45,945 bases of DNA from CAYMSF01 sp964542255 (GTDB lineage: Bacteria > Verrucomicrobiota > Lentisphaeria > Victivallales > Victivallaceae): NCBI GenBank assembly GCA_964542255.1, contig CAZITV010000004.1, positions 1 to 45,945 of the forward strand, given 5' to 3'. The translations under genes were made by a program, and so were the position numbers. The stretch's first letter is position 1; every line of letters begins with the position of its first letter. Of the stretch, positions 26,828-34,766 are shown in pieces. The notes under the pieces are model-generated. The model saw only the letters and a program-made list of their open reading frames with translations. It did not search any database and was not told where the DNA came from.

Positions 26828-26840
26828 GCTGTGGTGAAAA

Positions 26841-27410
26841 ATGTCGACATTATCTAAAATTCTCGGGAGAGGTATTTGCTGGTATCTGAGCTGCTGGCGG
26901 CCATACCGTAATTGCGAGGCGGCAGACGGCATCAAACACTTTTTTTTGCCGTCACTGAACCGTTGTTTCTGGGTAAGGCTTACATCGCTGATTTTAGCTG
27001 CGTATTTGATTTTTGGTTTTTTTCTGATTCCAACATTTATCAAAGGCGGCAGTATGGAACCTACCTACCCAAAAACCGGAGTCAATTTTTGCTGGCGCGG
27101 CCGTTATTGGTTTTCAGCACCACAACGACACGATATTGTTGTTGTCCGTTACATTGACAAAGTACTGCTGTTAAAACGAATTGTCGCATTGCCTGGAGAA
27201 ACAGTGGAGTTCCGCGGCGGCACATTGTATATCAACGGCAAACCTCTGCATGAACCTTATGTCAAGACCCAGTGTGATTGGGAACTTGAACCGCGGCTGG
27301 TAAAAAAAGGACACGTCTATGTCATTGGCGATAACCGTGCAATGCAGATCCAGCAGCATCATTTTGGACAAGTCGCAATGGATAGAATTTACGGAGCTCC
27401 AATATGGTGA
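26841..27410 (+). CDS. lepB: Signal peptidase I
   Basis: Membrane-anchored S26 peptidase that cleaves signal peptides at the outer face of the cytoplasmic membrane. The 189-residue protein has one membrane segment (LTSLILAAYLIFGFFLIPTF, residues ~48-67) followed directly by the nucleophile box GGSMEPT (Ser at residue 71). The general-base Lys is in LLLKRIVALPGE, and VIGDNR is present near residue 156. The usual SxDSR after GDNR is missing; AMQIQQHHFGQV stands there, although HFGQV and RIYG still fit the end of the family. A stop codon lies only 4 bases upstream of the ATG, so the start is fixed. It overlaps the next gene by 7 bases. Confidence 0.88.
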   Translation: MSTLSKILGRGICWYLSCWRPYRNCEAADGIKHFFLPSLNRCFWVRLTSLILAAYLIFGFFLIPTFIKGGSMEPTYPKTGVNFCWRGRYWFSAPQRHDIVVVRYIDKVLLLKRIVALPGETVEFRGGTLYINGKPLHEPYVKTQCDWELEPRLVKKGHVYVIGDNRAMQIQQHHFGQVAMDRIYGAPIW

Positions 27411-27913
27411 TAACACAGATAAAAATATGGCTAACCCTGACGCTGGTTACTGCCACTGCAGTAATAATATGGATGATGATGCGTCCACCGGACGAACAAA
27501 CACTAATCGTCAGACAGCTAAAAAAATTAAGCAGCAGCGCATCCAAGTATGGCGGAGAGGGCACAACTCACGCATTGGTCAAAAGCAAAGCACTGGAAAA
27601 GGTGTTTGCACCAAGCTGTACCGTGGATATTAATATCGATTTTATCAACGGAACATTTACGCCGGAAGAAATTTCCGGCAAGGCAGTATTTTTCCGCCGT
27701 TTTTTCAACACTGCGGTTATTACCTTTTACGACATCAACGTTGAACTTGCCGGCACGGAACATGCGGTCACGACAATGACAGCGTCGCTAGATGGCGAAC
27801 TGAAGAGTAATAAACGGGTCAGTGAATTCAGAAATTTACGCTGCGGTCTAAAAAAATCCAACGGCACCTGGCTAATTCACATCATCGAAATACAGCCAAT
27901 TCTGGAGAAGTAG
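27404..27913 (+). CDS. Membrane-anchored protein with NTF2/SnoaL-like domain
   Basis: A 169-residue protein with one N-terminal membrane segment (WLTLTLVTATAVIIWMMM, residues 9-26), so most of it is probably outside the cytoplasm. The rest reads like an NTF2-like cone-shaped fold: an initial helix, VDINIDFINGTFTPEE, then alternating strands (VITFYDINVELAG, HAVTTMTASLDGE) ending in WLIHIIEIQPI. No catalytic residues can be named. It is translationally coupled to lepB and may act with it, for example on exported proteins, but that is inferred from position only. Confidence 0.6.
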   Translation: MVITQIKIWLTLTLVTATAVIIWMMMRPPDEQTLIVRQLKKLSSSASKYGGEGTTHALVKSKALEKVFAPSCTVDINIDFINGTFTPEEISGKAVFFRRFFNTAVITFYDINVELAGTEHAVTTMTASLDGELKSNKRVSEFRNLRCGLKKSNGTWLIHIIEIQPILEK

Positions 27914-27951
27914 CGCAAAATATCGCCAAAAAAACGCGGCGTCGGTGGTGT

Positions 27952-28800
27952 TTAGCATTCTGCAATCAGACGTTCCGTAAATTCCGGTAGAACAAACGCA
28001 GCCTGGTGAACAGCGGCGGAATAGTATTTCAGCACTTTTGCTGTTTTGGAGTCCGGATGACGCGCCGGTTGACGAATATCCCATTTTAATGAACCGACAC
28101 ATGCACCGATATTACCGCCTGGATAGGTTGGCACGTGTATTAACGCATAACCGGAGACGGCAAACAACTTTTTAGTAATACCGAGCAGCCTGGTAACAAT
28201 TTTTGGGTGCAGGAACACGGACTCGGATTGTGAAGTGATAATCCCGTCATGGCGCAGCGCTTGCCGCATTCCCTGATAAAAGTCCGCGTTAAATAACGGT
28301 TCGCCAGGACCGGCCGGATCTGTTGAATCTACAATAATAACGTCATAGTAATTTGTTCTAGTTTTGACAAACTCCACGCCATCTGCAATATGCACCATAA
28401 CCCGTGAATCAGCAAACCCGCACGCTGTAAATGGCAAAAATTCGGTTGCCGTATCGATTACCGCACGGTCAATTTCACAAATATCTATTGATTCAACCAT
28501 TTGATGACGGGCGACTTCCCGTAATATACCACCATCCCCGCCGCCAATAACCAACACCCGCCGTGGCGACGGATGCGAATACAAGGGAAGATGTGTCATC
28601 ATTTCATGATAAGCATATTCATCAAATTCGGTCAATTGAATTACGCCGTCAAGCGTCAACAAACGTCCGCAATACGGGGTGTCGTAAACATCAATGCGTT
28701 GAAATTCACTTTGTAGATGATATATGTGCTTTGAAATTTCAATAGACATCGCCAGTCCGGAATTTCCCTCCGTCATCCATTCTCCCTGCAAATTTTTCAT
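27952..28800 (-). CDS. speE: Spermidine synthase
   Basis: Transfers the aminopropyl group of decarboxylated AdoMet to putrescine to give spermidine. The 282 residues have the N-terminal beta-hairpin domain and the Rossmann core. Visible motifs are FDEYAYHEMMTHLPLYSH with the putrescine-site residues, VLVIGGGDGGILREVARH for the cofactor, and DVIIVDSTDPAGPGEPLF with the catalytic Asp. QSESVFLHP follows. The ATG at 28800 has GGGAG upstream; an internal ATG eight codons later is also possible. It lies 14 bases after speD on the same strand, so the two form an operon making spermidine. No putrescine source (speA/B/C) is in the window. Confidence 0.95.
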   Translation of the reverse strand: MKNLQGEWMTEGNSGLAMSIEISKHIYHLQSEFQRIDVYDTPYCGRLLTLDGVIQLTEFDEYAYHEMMTHLPLYSHPSPRRVLVIGGGDGGILREVARHQMVESIDICEIDRAVIDTATEFLPFTACGFADSRVMVHIADGVEFVKTRTNYYDVIIVDSTDPAGPGEPLFNADFYQGMRQALRHDGIITSQSESVFLHPKIVTRLLGITKKLFAVSGYALIHVPTYPGGNIGACVGSLKWDIRQPARHPDSKTAKVLKYYSAAVHQAAFVLPEFTERLIAEC

Positions 28801-28814
28801 ATTTCTACTCCCGC

Positions 28815-29624
28815 CTATTTGCGTAAAGCCACCTGCATGCGGTAATGGTTGCCATGAAAATACTCTGTTGCCATTTCCGCGACGGTGCGCGGCTCAAAAA
28901 ATTTGCAGCTGAAAATATCCAAATATGTCGTCCCGTTGGCATTCACAAAATGCCCTGAGACTAATGATGTTTCCAGAAATTGTGTCATACTGAACCCTTC
29001 AACCTTTTCGTTGTCGCCGAAATGTTCTATATTGCATGCCCCAAACTGTTTGAGACCAATCGTTTCGCATAGTTTATTAACAAAAATTCGAATTGCGGCG
29101 GCAGACTGAATGAGTTGTTTATCACAATTGTAGATATCAGTAGAAACCAAAAGCCCCCAGGCTTTGCTCTCCTCAAAACGTTTCCGCCAGGAAAGCGCAT
29201 ATAAATATGTACGGTCTTCGAAAATCGGCAGGAGTTTTTCCATGCCGTTGTTGGTAACAATGCCGCGATTCATCAAGTTTGAGATGACCGCGCCAGTGGC
29301 GCTCATGCTGCGGCGCAGCGATTCGATCGCCACATCGCAGTTAACCGCTTCGCTGCAGGTAAAAATATCAACTGCAGCGTAATCGTGTTCCGGCCAGGCG
29401 TGAACAGAAAAATGGGATTCAGCAATAATTACGACGCCGCTTACTCCCTGAGGCTTAAAAGAATGGAAACTGGAAGTCAGCACCGTTGCACCTGACTCCC
29501 GCGCCGCAGCAACAAACGCCGACTCCATTCGAACAGAATCAGCTAAAAATGCGGAGTTGCATTCGTAAAATTCAATCGTTATATGCTTTCCAAGTGCATA
29601 ATCACGATTACTTTCGTTGCTCAT
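28815..29624 (-). CDS. speD: Two-domain S-adenosylmethionine decarboxylase
   Basis: Supplies decarboxylated AdoMet for SpeE, using a pyruvoyl group made by self-cleavage. The protein has 269 residues; single-domain bacterial class 1B SpeD has about 120-140. Domain 1 (about 1-125) is a regular SpeD: in AESHFSVHAWPE cleavage would fall between Glu69 and Ser70, with His75 and Cys90 (DIFTC) at the expected spacing. Domain 2 (about 155-269) looks like a second copy: ETSLVSGHFVNANGTTYLDI followed by FSC aligns so that Ser220, His225 and Cys240 repeat Ser70, His75 and Cys90 exactly 150 residues on, but Glu69 is replaced by Thr219. Whether domain 2 processes itself is unknown. The gene lies between the PpiD-like gene and speE, 14 bases from each. 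Confidence 0.9.
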   Translation of the reverse strand: MSNESNRDYALGKHITIEFYECNSAFLADSVRMESAFVAAARESGATVLTSSFHSFKPQGVSGVVIIAESHFSVHAWPEHDYAAVDIFTCSEAVNCDVAIESLRRSMSATGAVISNLMNRGIVTNNGMEKLLPIFEDRTYLYALSWRKRFEESKAWGLLVSTDIYNCDKQLIQSAAAIRIFVNKLCETIGLKQFGACNIEHFGDNEKVEGFSMTQFLETSLVSGHFVNANGTTYLDIFSCKFFEPRTVAEMATEYFHGNHYRMQVALRK

Positions 29625-29638
29625 ATACGCAACTCAGC

Positions 29639-31300
29639 TCATTCGCCAGACATTTGGCATTTTGTTTCTAACCACGTATAAAATGCCGCCATAGCCGCTC
29701 CGGTTTTCTTCTGACGGTAAAACTCTTCTGCAGTCTTCCGCTTTGCTTCAAATTCTTCAGCTTTTGGCAGCGTGCGTTTTTCTACAAAAACCACTAATGC
29801 GCCATATTCGGTATCTCTGACTTCGGAAATGTTATTGGCGGTAACATTTTCCGCAACTGCAGCGATCATTGGACCTTCATCGCCATACGGCGGGTCTGAC
29901 GGCACAAATGTATCAATTTTTTCAAATTTTGGGGAAGTCATCGCCTTGACATCTTTAAGCCGTTCTTTGCTCAATGAAATGCTTCTTACCGCTTCCCTGG
30001 CGGCGCTTACCGCGGCCTCGCGGGATTTAATTTTTTTGATATCCTGAATGACACTATTTTTTACTTCACTTAATTCGGCTGGTCTAGATGCCTCTCGTTT
30101 GGTTACAAAAGCAACATAAGCGGCCCTCTGCCCTGCGACAGCGTTAGTCACCGGCACCTGTTCATAGACACCTGCCGCCTGCTTAACCAATTCTGGCTCT
30201 TTGAAACTATCCACCGCTGCATCTGCTTCGCTAAACCATCCCGTTTGAACGATGTTCAATTTATTTTGTGCCGCGAAATCAGCAAATATTTTATATTGTT
30301 CTTTAAGTGCGCTTTCGCCGACACGGTCATAAACATCACGGGCAAAAACCTGAGCGCGGTACAAAGCCTTGCCGCTTTTCAATTTATTTGTCAGGGCTGT
30401 TTTGACTTTAGCCTTAATCTCTTTTAAGGGCGGTGCTGCCGGAGCAGGACTGCCGGCTTCACCTGTGGGCGGCGGAGCAAACAATCCTTTATTTTCGTTA
30501 TAAAACTTTTCAACAGCGGCATCGTTGATTTCTTCTGGGGCAATCACCGCGCTGTTGAAATCAAACACTATCAACGCCACCTGAAATTTTGCCGGTATCG
30601 TATAGCCCTTGCGGTTTGCCTCAAAATATTTAGCTGCCTCTTCGTCAGAAACTTTCACCGCCGCGGCGAAGTCCTTGGAATTGAAACGACCTGCCCAAAC
30701 ATCAATCTTTTCATATAAATCGTTATAAAAAGCTTTAACTTCACCAGGAGTTACCAATACGCTGTCAGATATTTCCTTGTTGATCGCCTGCTGGGTCAAA
30801 AATCCCCGGACTGCCTCATCCAATTCTAAAGCACCTAAAGCGTTTGGAGTAAGCATATTGTCTACGTATTTACGATACGCTGTCAAATCAAATTTTTTAG
30901 TTTCTTTGTTTTGGAACAACGGCAACTTGGCAATAAAATCTGCTACTTGTTCATCTGTTATCTTAATTCCACGGCGTTTTGCCGCCTCGATTTGCGATAT
31001 GGCCGGGAACGCCGCCTGGCTTGCCATTTCTCCCAACTGACTATTGGACAGCGATATGCCGCCATACATCAAGGAGTACATTATCAAATTGCGGTTGCTC
31101 TGCTTCTGTAGTTCTTCAAACCCAACGCTCCTGCCAAAAACCGTGCCAAGGGACCGTCCACCCCTGCCAAGCTGGCTAAACATACCAGTAAAACCCGGAG
31201 TTAAAAATCCCAAAAAGGAGACAATAACCACGATTGTGATTAAGCCGAACAATATTCGTCCATGCCGTTTAAACATGGCATTCATTCTTCTGATAACCAT
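29639..31300 (-). CDS. PpiD/SurA-like periplasmic folding factor
   Basis: A 553-residue protein with one N-terminal membrane anchor (ILFGLITIVVIVSFLGFLTP, about residues 16-35) and a large outward part. The opening RRMNAMFKRHGRILFG and the SurA_N_3-type helical region (FGRSVGFEELQKQ, then IKITDEQVADFIAKLPLFQN) match PpiD-like chaperones. A Pro/Ala-rich linker (about residues 270-290) leads to a long helical and strand-forming region. No intact parvulin PPIase motif is evident, so it may be a chaperone without isomerase activity. A strong AAGGATTGG site precedes the ATG. speD and speE follow at 14-base spacings. Confidence 0.75.
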   Translation of the reverse strand: MVIRRMNAMFKRHGRILFGLITIVVIVSFLGFLTPGFTGMFSQLGRGGRSLGTVFGRSVGFEELQKQSNRNLIMYSLMYGGISLSNSQLGEMASQAAFPAISQIEAAKRRGIKITDEQVADFIAKLPLFQNKETKKFDLTAYRKYVDNMLTPNALGALELDEAVRGFLTQQAINKEISDSVLVTPGEVKAFYNDLYEKIDVWAGRFNSKDFAAAVKVSDEEAAKYFEANRKGYTIPAKFQVALIVFDFNSAVIAPEEINDAAVEKFYNENKGLFAPPPTGEAGSPAPAAPPLKEIKAKVKTALTNKLKSGKALYRAQVFARDVYDRVGESALKEQYKIFADFAAQNKLNIVQTGWFSEADAAVDSFKEPELVKQAAGVYEQVPVTNAVAGQRAAYVAFVTKREASRPAELSEVKNSVIQDIKKIKSREAAVSAAREAVRSISLSKERLKDVKAMTSPKFEKIDTFVPSDPPYGDEGPMIAAVAENVTANNISEVRDTEYGALVVFVEKRTLPKAEEFEAKRKTAEEFYRQKKTGAAMAAFYTWLETKCQMSGE

Positions 31301-31582
31301 TCTTTATCCAATCCTTTTGTATGACTCCGGCAAATACCAGATATCAAATTTTATTGTGCTATTTCCGAGCCGGAATTAAAACTTTATTTCATTAATATTC
31401 AACAAAGCGGCTCTAACAAAAAAAACAACGTGCATAATAATAACGAGTGTTTGCCGTTTTGGCAAGAATTAACTTGAGTTTTTTTACAAAATATTCTATG
31501 TGATGCACCATAATCTCGATTATTATAGTGAACCAAATGGGGATTTATGCAGTTGGAATGGAATAACTAAACATAGAAAATT
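31301..31582. other. Spacer between ppiD-like gene and tRNA-Cys
   Basis: About 280 AT-rich bases upstream of the ppiD-like gene. It must hold that gene's promoter, but I could not place one with confidence. No gene or repeat was recognised. Confidence 0.5.
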
Positions 31583-31656
31583 TGGAGGCGCGGACCGGAA
31601 TCGAACCGGTATATACGGTTTTGCAGACCGCTGCCTAGCCACTCGGCCACCACGCC
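31583..31656 (-). tRNA. tRNA-Cys (anticodon GCA)
   Basis: On the minus strand the acceptor stem GGCGTGG pairs with CCGCGCC (one G-U pair), with the U discriminator typical of tRNA-Cys and an encoded CCA at 31583-31585. The anticodon loop CTGCAAA gives GCA. The T-loop GTTCGATTC is present. The variable arm is short. Confidence 0.95.
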
Positions 31657-31911
31657 CAAACTAAACTATAGTTTTTCAATCATCATCATGTTTAAATTAG
31701 CCCATTATTCGTATAATTCCAGTCAAGACATAAAACTTTTCAGATTTTATTGACTTTCAACTATGGCTGGACTGATGTCCATAACAGCGTAAAACATAAT
31801 AATAACTTTTGATTTGTATCAATTTTAATTTGAAAATTTTATTGTGGACAGCATATTACTAGCGGAATAAAGGAGCTTTTAGCCATAAATTCATAAAACG
31901 TTGGTGTATCA

Positions 31912-34725
31912 ATGGATAAAGTTAAGCTGCCGAACACAATTCAAGGTGAGTGGATTTGGAAAAAGTCGGTAAAATCGGCTTTGGATACCTATTTGTTTTT
32001 CCGGCGCGAGTTTACGCTTGATTATAGCGGCACAGAGGTTGACTTGTGGATTAGTGCCTGCACCGCTTACCAGCTCTACATCAATGGCCGCCTGATTGGA
32101 TTTGGTCCCATGATGACCGAAAACCACACCGCTTATGCCGACCAGTACAACGTCTCTTACTATCTTCAATCCGGCAGCAATGTTATTTCTGTAATTGTTT
32201 ATGCCGGCCCTAATGATTTTGAAGCGGAAAAATGCCTTCATGGACTATGGTGTCAACTGCACGTCAATGGCCTGCCCACGATTTGGAGTGACCGAACCTG
32301 GCGCGTTTTTGACAATGAATGCTTTAGTTCTGGTCCGCGTCAAACCATATCCGGCAGCGTCAGAACTGAATTATTTGATTTTCGTCAGTACCCGGTCGGA
32401 TGGTTTGATGCCGGCTACGGAATGACTGGCGACTGGCAACCAGCCGAAATCAGCCATGTACAAAAAACTGTCGGATTGGCTCTAAAAATCTCTCCGCTAA
32501 GCCCAAACAGCTGCGAAGAAATCGAATGCTTTACCGCAATCCAACGCGGCTATGTAAAAAGCCGTAACGCATATACCTTTGTCGCGTTCAATGAAGTCCT
32601 CGCCGGCAAACCAGGCGTTTATGCGGCACAATGTTTTATGTTCAGCGAAATTGACACCAATATACCCATAAAAATTATAACGGACGACCCATATAAATTT
32701 TTCTGCAACAATCATTTGGCCAAATCTTCCACTCCGCATCTCGGCGATGATGACGTGCTGCCGGCGCTAAGCCTAATGGAGCAAACCGTTATTCCAATCC
32801 GGCACGGCTGGAACAGCCTGCTTATTATCCAGCAGGTAAGCAATAACGGTATCGGCGTGATTATGGAGTTCCCAAAAATTCGCCAAGAAAAATTATTTTT
32901 GCTTCAGGATACCATTGAAGATTCGCCAGCGCATTGGAACATCGCCGGCCCGTTGCGGATGCCGTTAGCCGATGCAACCCCTTCATTAAAGTTTGAACGG
33001 CTATTCTCTAAATTTTTTAATCCTGCTATTCATGCGCTGCCAGACGTGCATTCATATCTGCTGTCAGCAGAGCTCACCAGCGACGACACTGTTGACCCGG
33101 CAAAACTAACCCGCGGACAATATTTGCTTTACCGTGCAGAGGAGCTGGAATATGGATTTATTACTGTTGAGCTTATCGGATGCGCCGGTGATATTGTAGA
33201 TATTTCTTTAGGCGTAAATCTTAGCGAAAACGGATTCCCGACAGCAGCAAATGGAGAACGTGATACTCACACCGTTGTATTGCGTTATGGTTCAAACTTG
33301 ATTTATAAATTCAAACCGACTGCTTGCGCCCACGTAATGATTTCAGTTAGAAAAGCTGAACGTGAAGTCAAGATTAGCCACATTGCATTCGTCGATTTTT
33401 ACCGCAACCAGCGTTATGAAAGCATGTTCCGCTGCTCCGATGAGGACTTGAATTTAATTTGGGAAACGGGCAAGTCGGTTTTACGCCACAGCACTAACAA
33501 TATGGCAGTAATTACTCAGCGCAGCGGCAAGAGCGTATTTATGCTAGATTCGTTCATTCACAGCATGAATATGATAATGACCTTCGGTGATTACTCGCTG
33601 TCGGAAACCAGATTACGGCAATTTTTCTCGGCACAATTCGAAAACGGCAATATCCCCGCGCTGGATGGCGGCAATTTGTCCATACAGCTGTCACATCTTT
33701 TCTTTCTGCCGATTTGGATGCATTTTCATTACAAGGCCACAGGCAATGAGGGATTGATTCAAGAGCTGCTGCCGGGTCTGGACCTGCTCTCAGACTTTTT
33801 TGAAACATTAATAGATGAAAATACCGGCTTCATGATGGAAAGTTACCGCAAACCAAATTTAAATTGCCCATTCTTACAGTTGCCTCATGCCGTCAAACAC
33901 CGTATCGCCACCGGAATCAATTGCCTATATTGCCGGTTTTTATTATCGGCTGCCGATGTTTACCGCACCATGGGAAGGCCGGAAACCGCCTTGCGCTGCA
34001 TCGAATCGGCTAATAAAATTGCCGAAAACTTAAAAAAGAAATGCTGGGACAATGACGACAAAATTTTTGCCAATTATGCCACCGAAAAAGGGATGAGCGA
34101 AGAAAAAGATGTAATCGTCAATTTTCTGGCGATCTATTCAGGCATTGGCGAAGTTGAATCTTTTGAAGATATTTTCTTCCGTTATTTTAACTTTTATCCG
34201 CCATTTTCAAAAAATCCGGGTAAAACTGAAAACCCCTATTTTAGTTTTATTTTTCTTGAAACGCTGTTTGCTCTGAATCAGGGGGCATGGGGTTTAAAAT
34301 ATTTGAAAGATTTCTGGCTGCGCCGAGTAGACCAGCGAACCAACTCATGGTTAAAAACATCTGGAAAAGAAGAAATTTGCTCGTTGGATTTTGCCGATGG
34401 CAATACCATTGCACCAAATTTGCTGTTAATTCGTGAAGCGGTCGGCATCAGGGTAGCGGAACCGGGATTTTCAACAATTTATCTTAATCCAGCCTTAGAT
34501 TGTCTAACCTGGGCAGAGGCTACGATTCACACCATCTACGGTAAATTGCGGGTCAAGTGGGAAATTGTTGAAGACGGCGCTCTTGACATCACCATTGATG
34601 CAAAGTTCCCGCTGAAAGTAGTGCCGGAATTGCCACCAGAAATTCTTAGCAAGTCCACCTTCAGACTAAGCGATAATGTAATTTTGCTCGACCCGGAAAG
34701 CGGTTCTCAAGACGCGCATAGTTAA
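31912..34725 (+). CDS. GH78-like alpha-L-rhamnosidase-fold protein with altered active site
   Basis: A 937-residue protein with the layout of bacterial GH78 rhamnosidases. The N-terminal beta domain opens EWIWKKSVKSALDTYLFFRR and holds SACTAYQLYINGRLIGFGP; further beta domains reach about residue 500. An (alpha/alpha)6 catalytic-type barrel follows, then a C-terminal beta domain. No signal peptide is seen, so it is probably cytoplasmic. The GH78 signature DCPxRxERxGWxGD is replaced by VITQRSGKSVFMLD (residues 533-546). The Gln-Arg and last Asp are kept, but the first Asp and the Glu are lost, so rhamnosidase activity is doubtful. It is followed after 41 bases by an esterase-like gene and probably shares its transcript. 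A GGTG 6 bases before the ATG is the only ribosome site. Confidence 0.75.
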   Translation: MDKVKLPNTIQGEWIWKKSVKSALDTYLFFRREFTLDYSGTEVDLWISACTAYQLYINGRLIGFGPMMTENHTAYADQYNVSYYLQSGSNVISVIVYAGPNDFEAEKCLHGLWCQLHVNGLPTIWSDRTWRVFDNECFSSGPRQTISGSVRTELFDFRQYPVGWFDAGYGMTGDWQPAEISHVQKTVGLALKISPLSPNSCEEIECFTAIQRGYVKSRNAYTFVAFNEVLAGKPGVYAAQCFMFSEIDTNIPIKIITDDPYKFFCNNHLAKSSTPHLGDDDVLPALSLMEQTVIPIRHGWNSLLIIQQVSNNGIGVIMEFPKIRQEKLFLLQDTIEDSPAHWNIAGPLRMPLADATPSLKFERLFSKFFNPAIHALPDVHSYLLSAELTSDDTVDPAKLTRGQYLLYRAEELEYGFITVELIGCAGDIVDISLGVNLSENGFPTAANGERDTHTVVLRYGSNLIYKFKPTACAHVMISVRKAEREVKISHIAFVDFYRNQRYESMFRCSDEDLNLIWETGKSVLRHSTNNMAVITQRSGKSVFMLDSFIHSMNMIMTFGDYSLSETRLRQFFSAQFENGNIPALDGGNLSIQLSHLFFLPIWMHFHYKATGNEGLIQELLPGLDLLSDFFETLIDENTGFMMESYRKPNLNCPFLQLPHAVKHRIATGINCLYCRFLLSAADVYRTMGRPETALRCIESANKIAENLKKKCWDNDDKIFANYATEKGMSEEKDVIVNFLAIYSGIGEVESFEDIFFRYFNFYPPFSKNPGKTENPYFSFIFLETLFALNQGAWGLKYLKDFWLRRVDQRTNSWLKTSGKEEICSLDFADGNTIAPNLLLIREAVGIRVAEPGFSTIYLNPALDCLTWAEATIHTIYGKLRVKWEIVEDGALDITIDAKFPLKVVPELPPEILSKSTFRLSDNVILLDPESGSQDAHS

Positions 34726-34766
34726 TTTATTGAACATCATCATTCATTTACTCCGGAAATAGCACC

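Larger units (their letters stand above)
26260..26840. other. Gene-free region with structured repeats
   Basis: No open frame here looks coding. The region holds a long imperfect inverted repeat (26521-26685) and copy B of a dispersed repeat (26778-26827), which ends only 13 bases before the signal peptidase start codon. The remainder (26260-26520) shows nothing recognisable apart from the possible longer N-terminus of the potassium channel. Confidence 0.6.
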
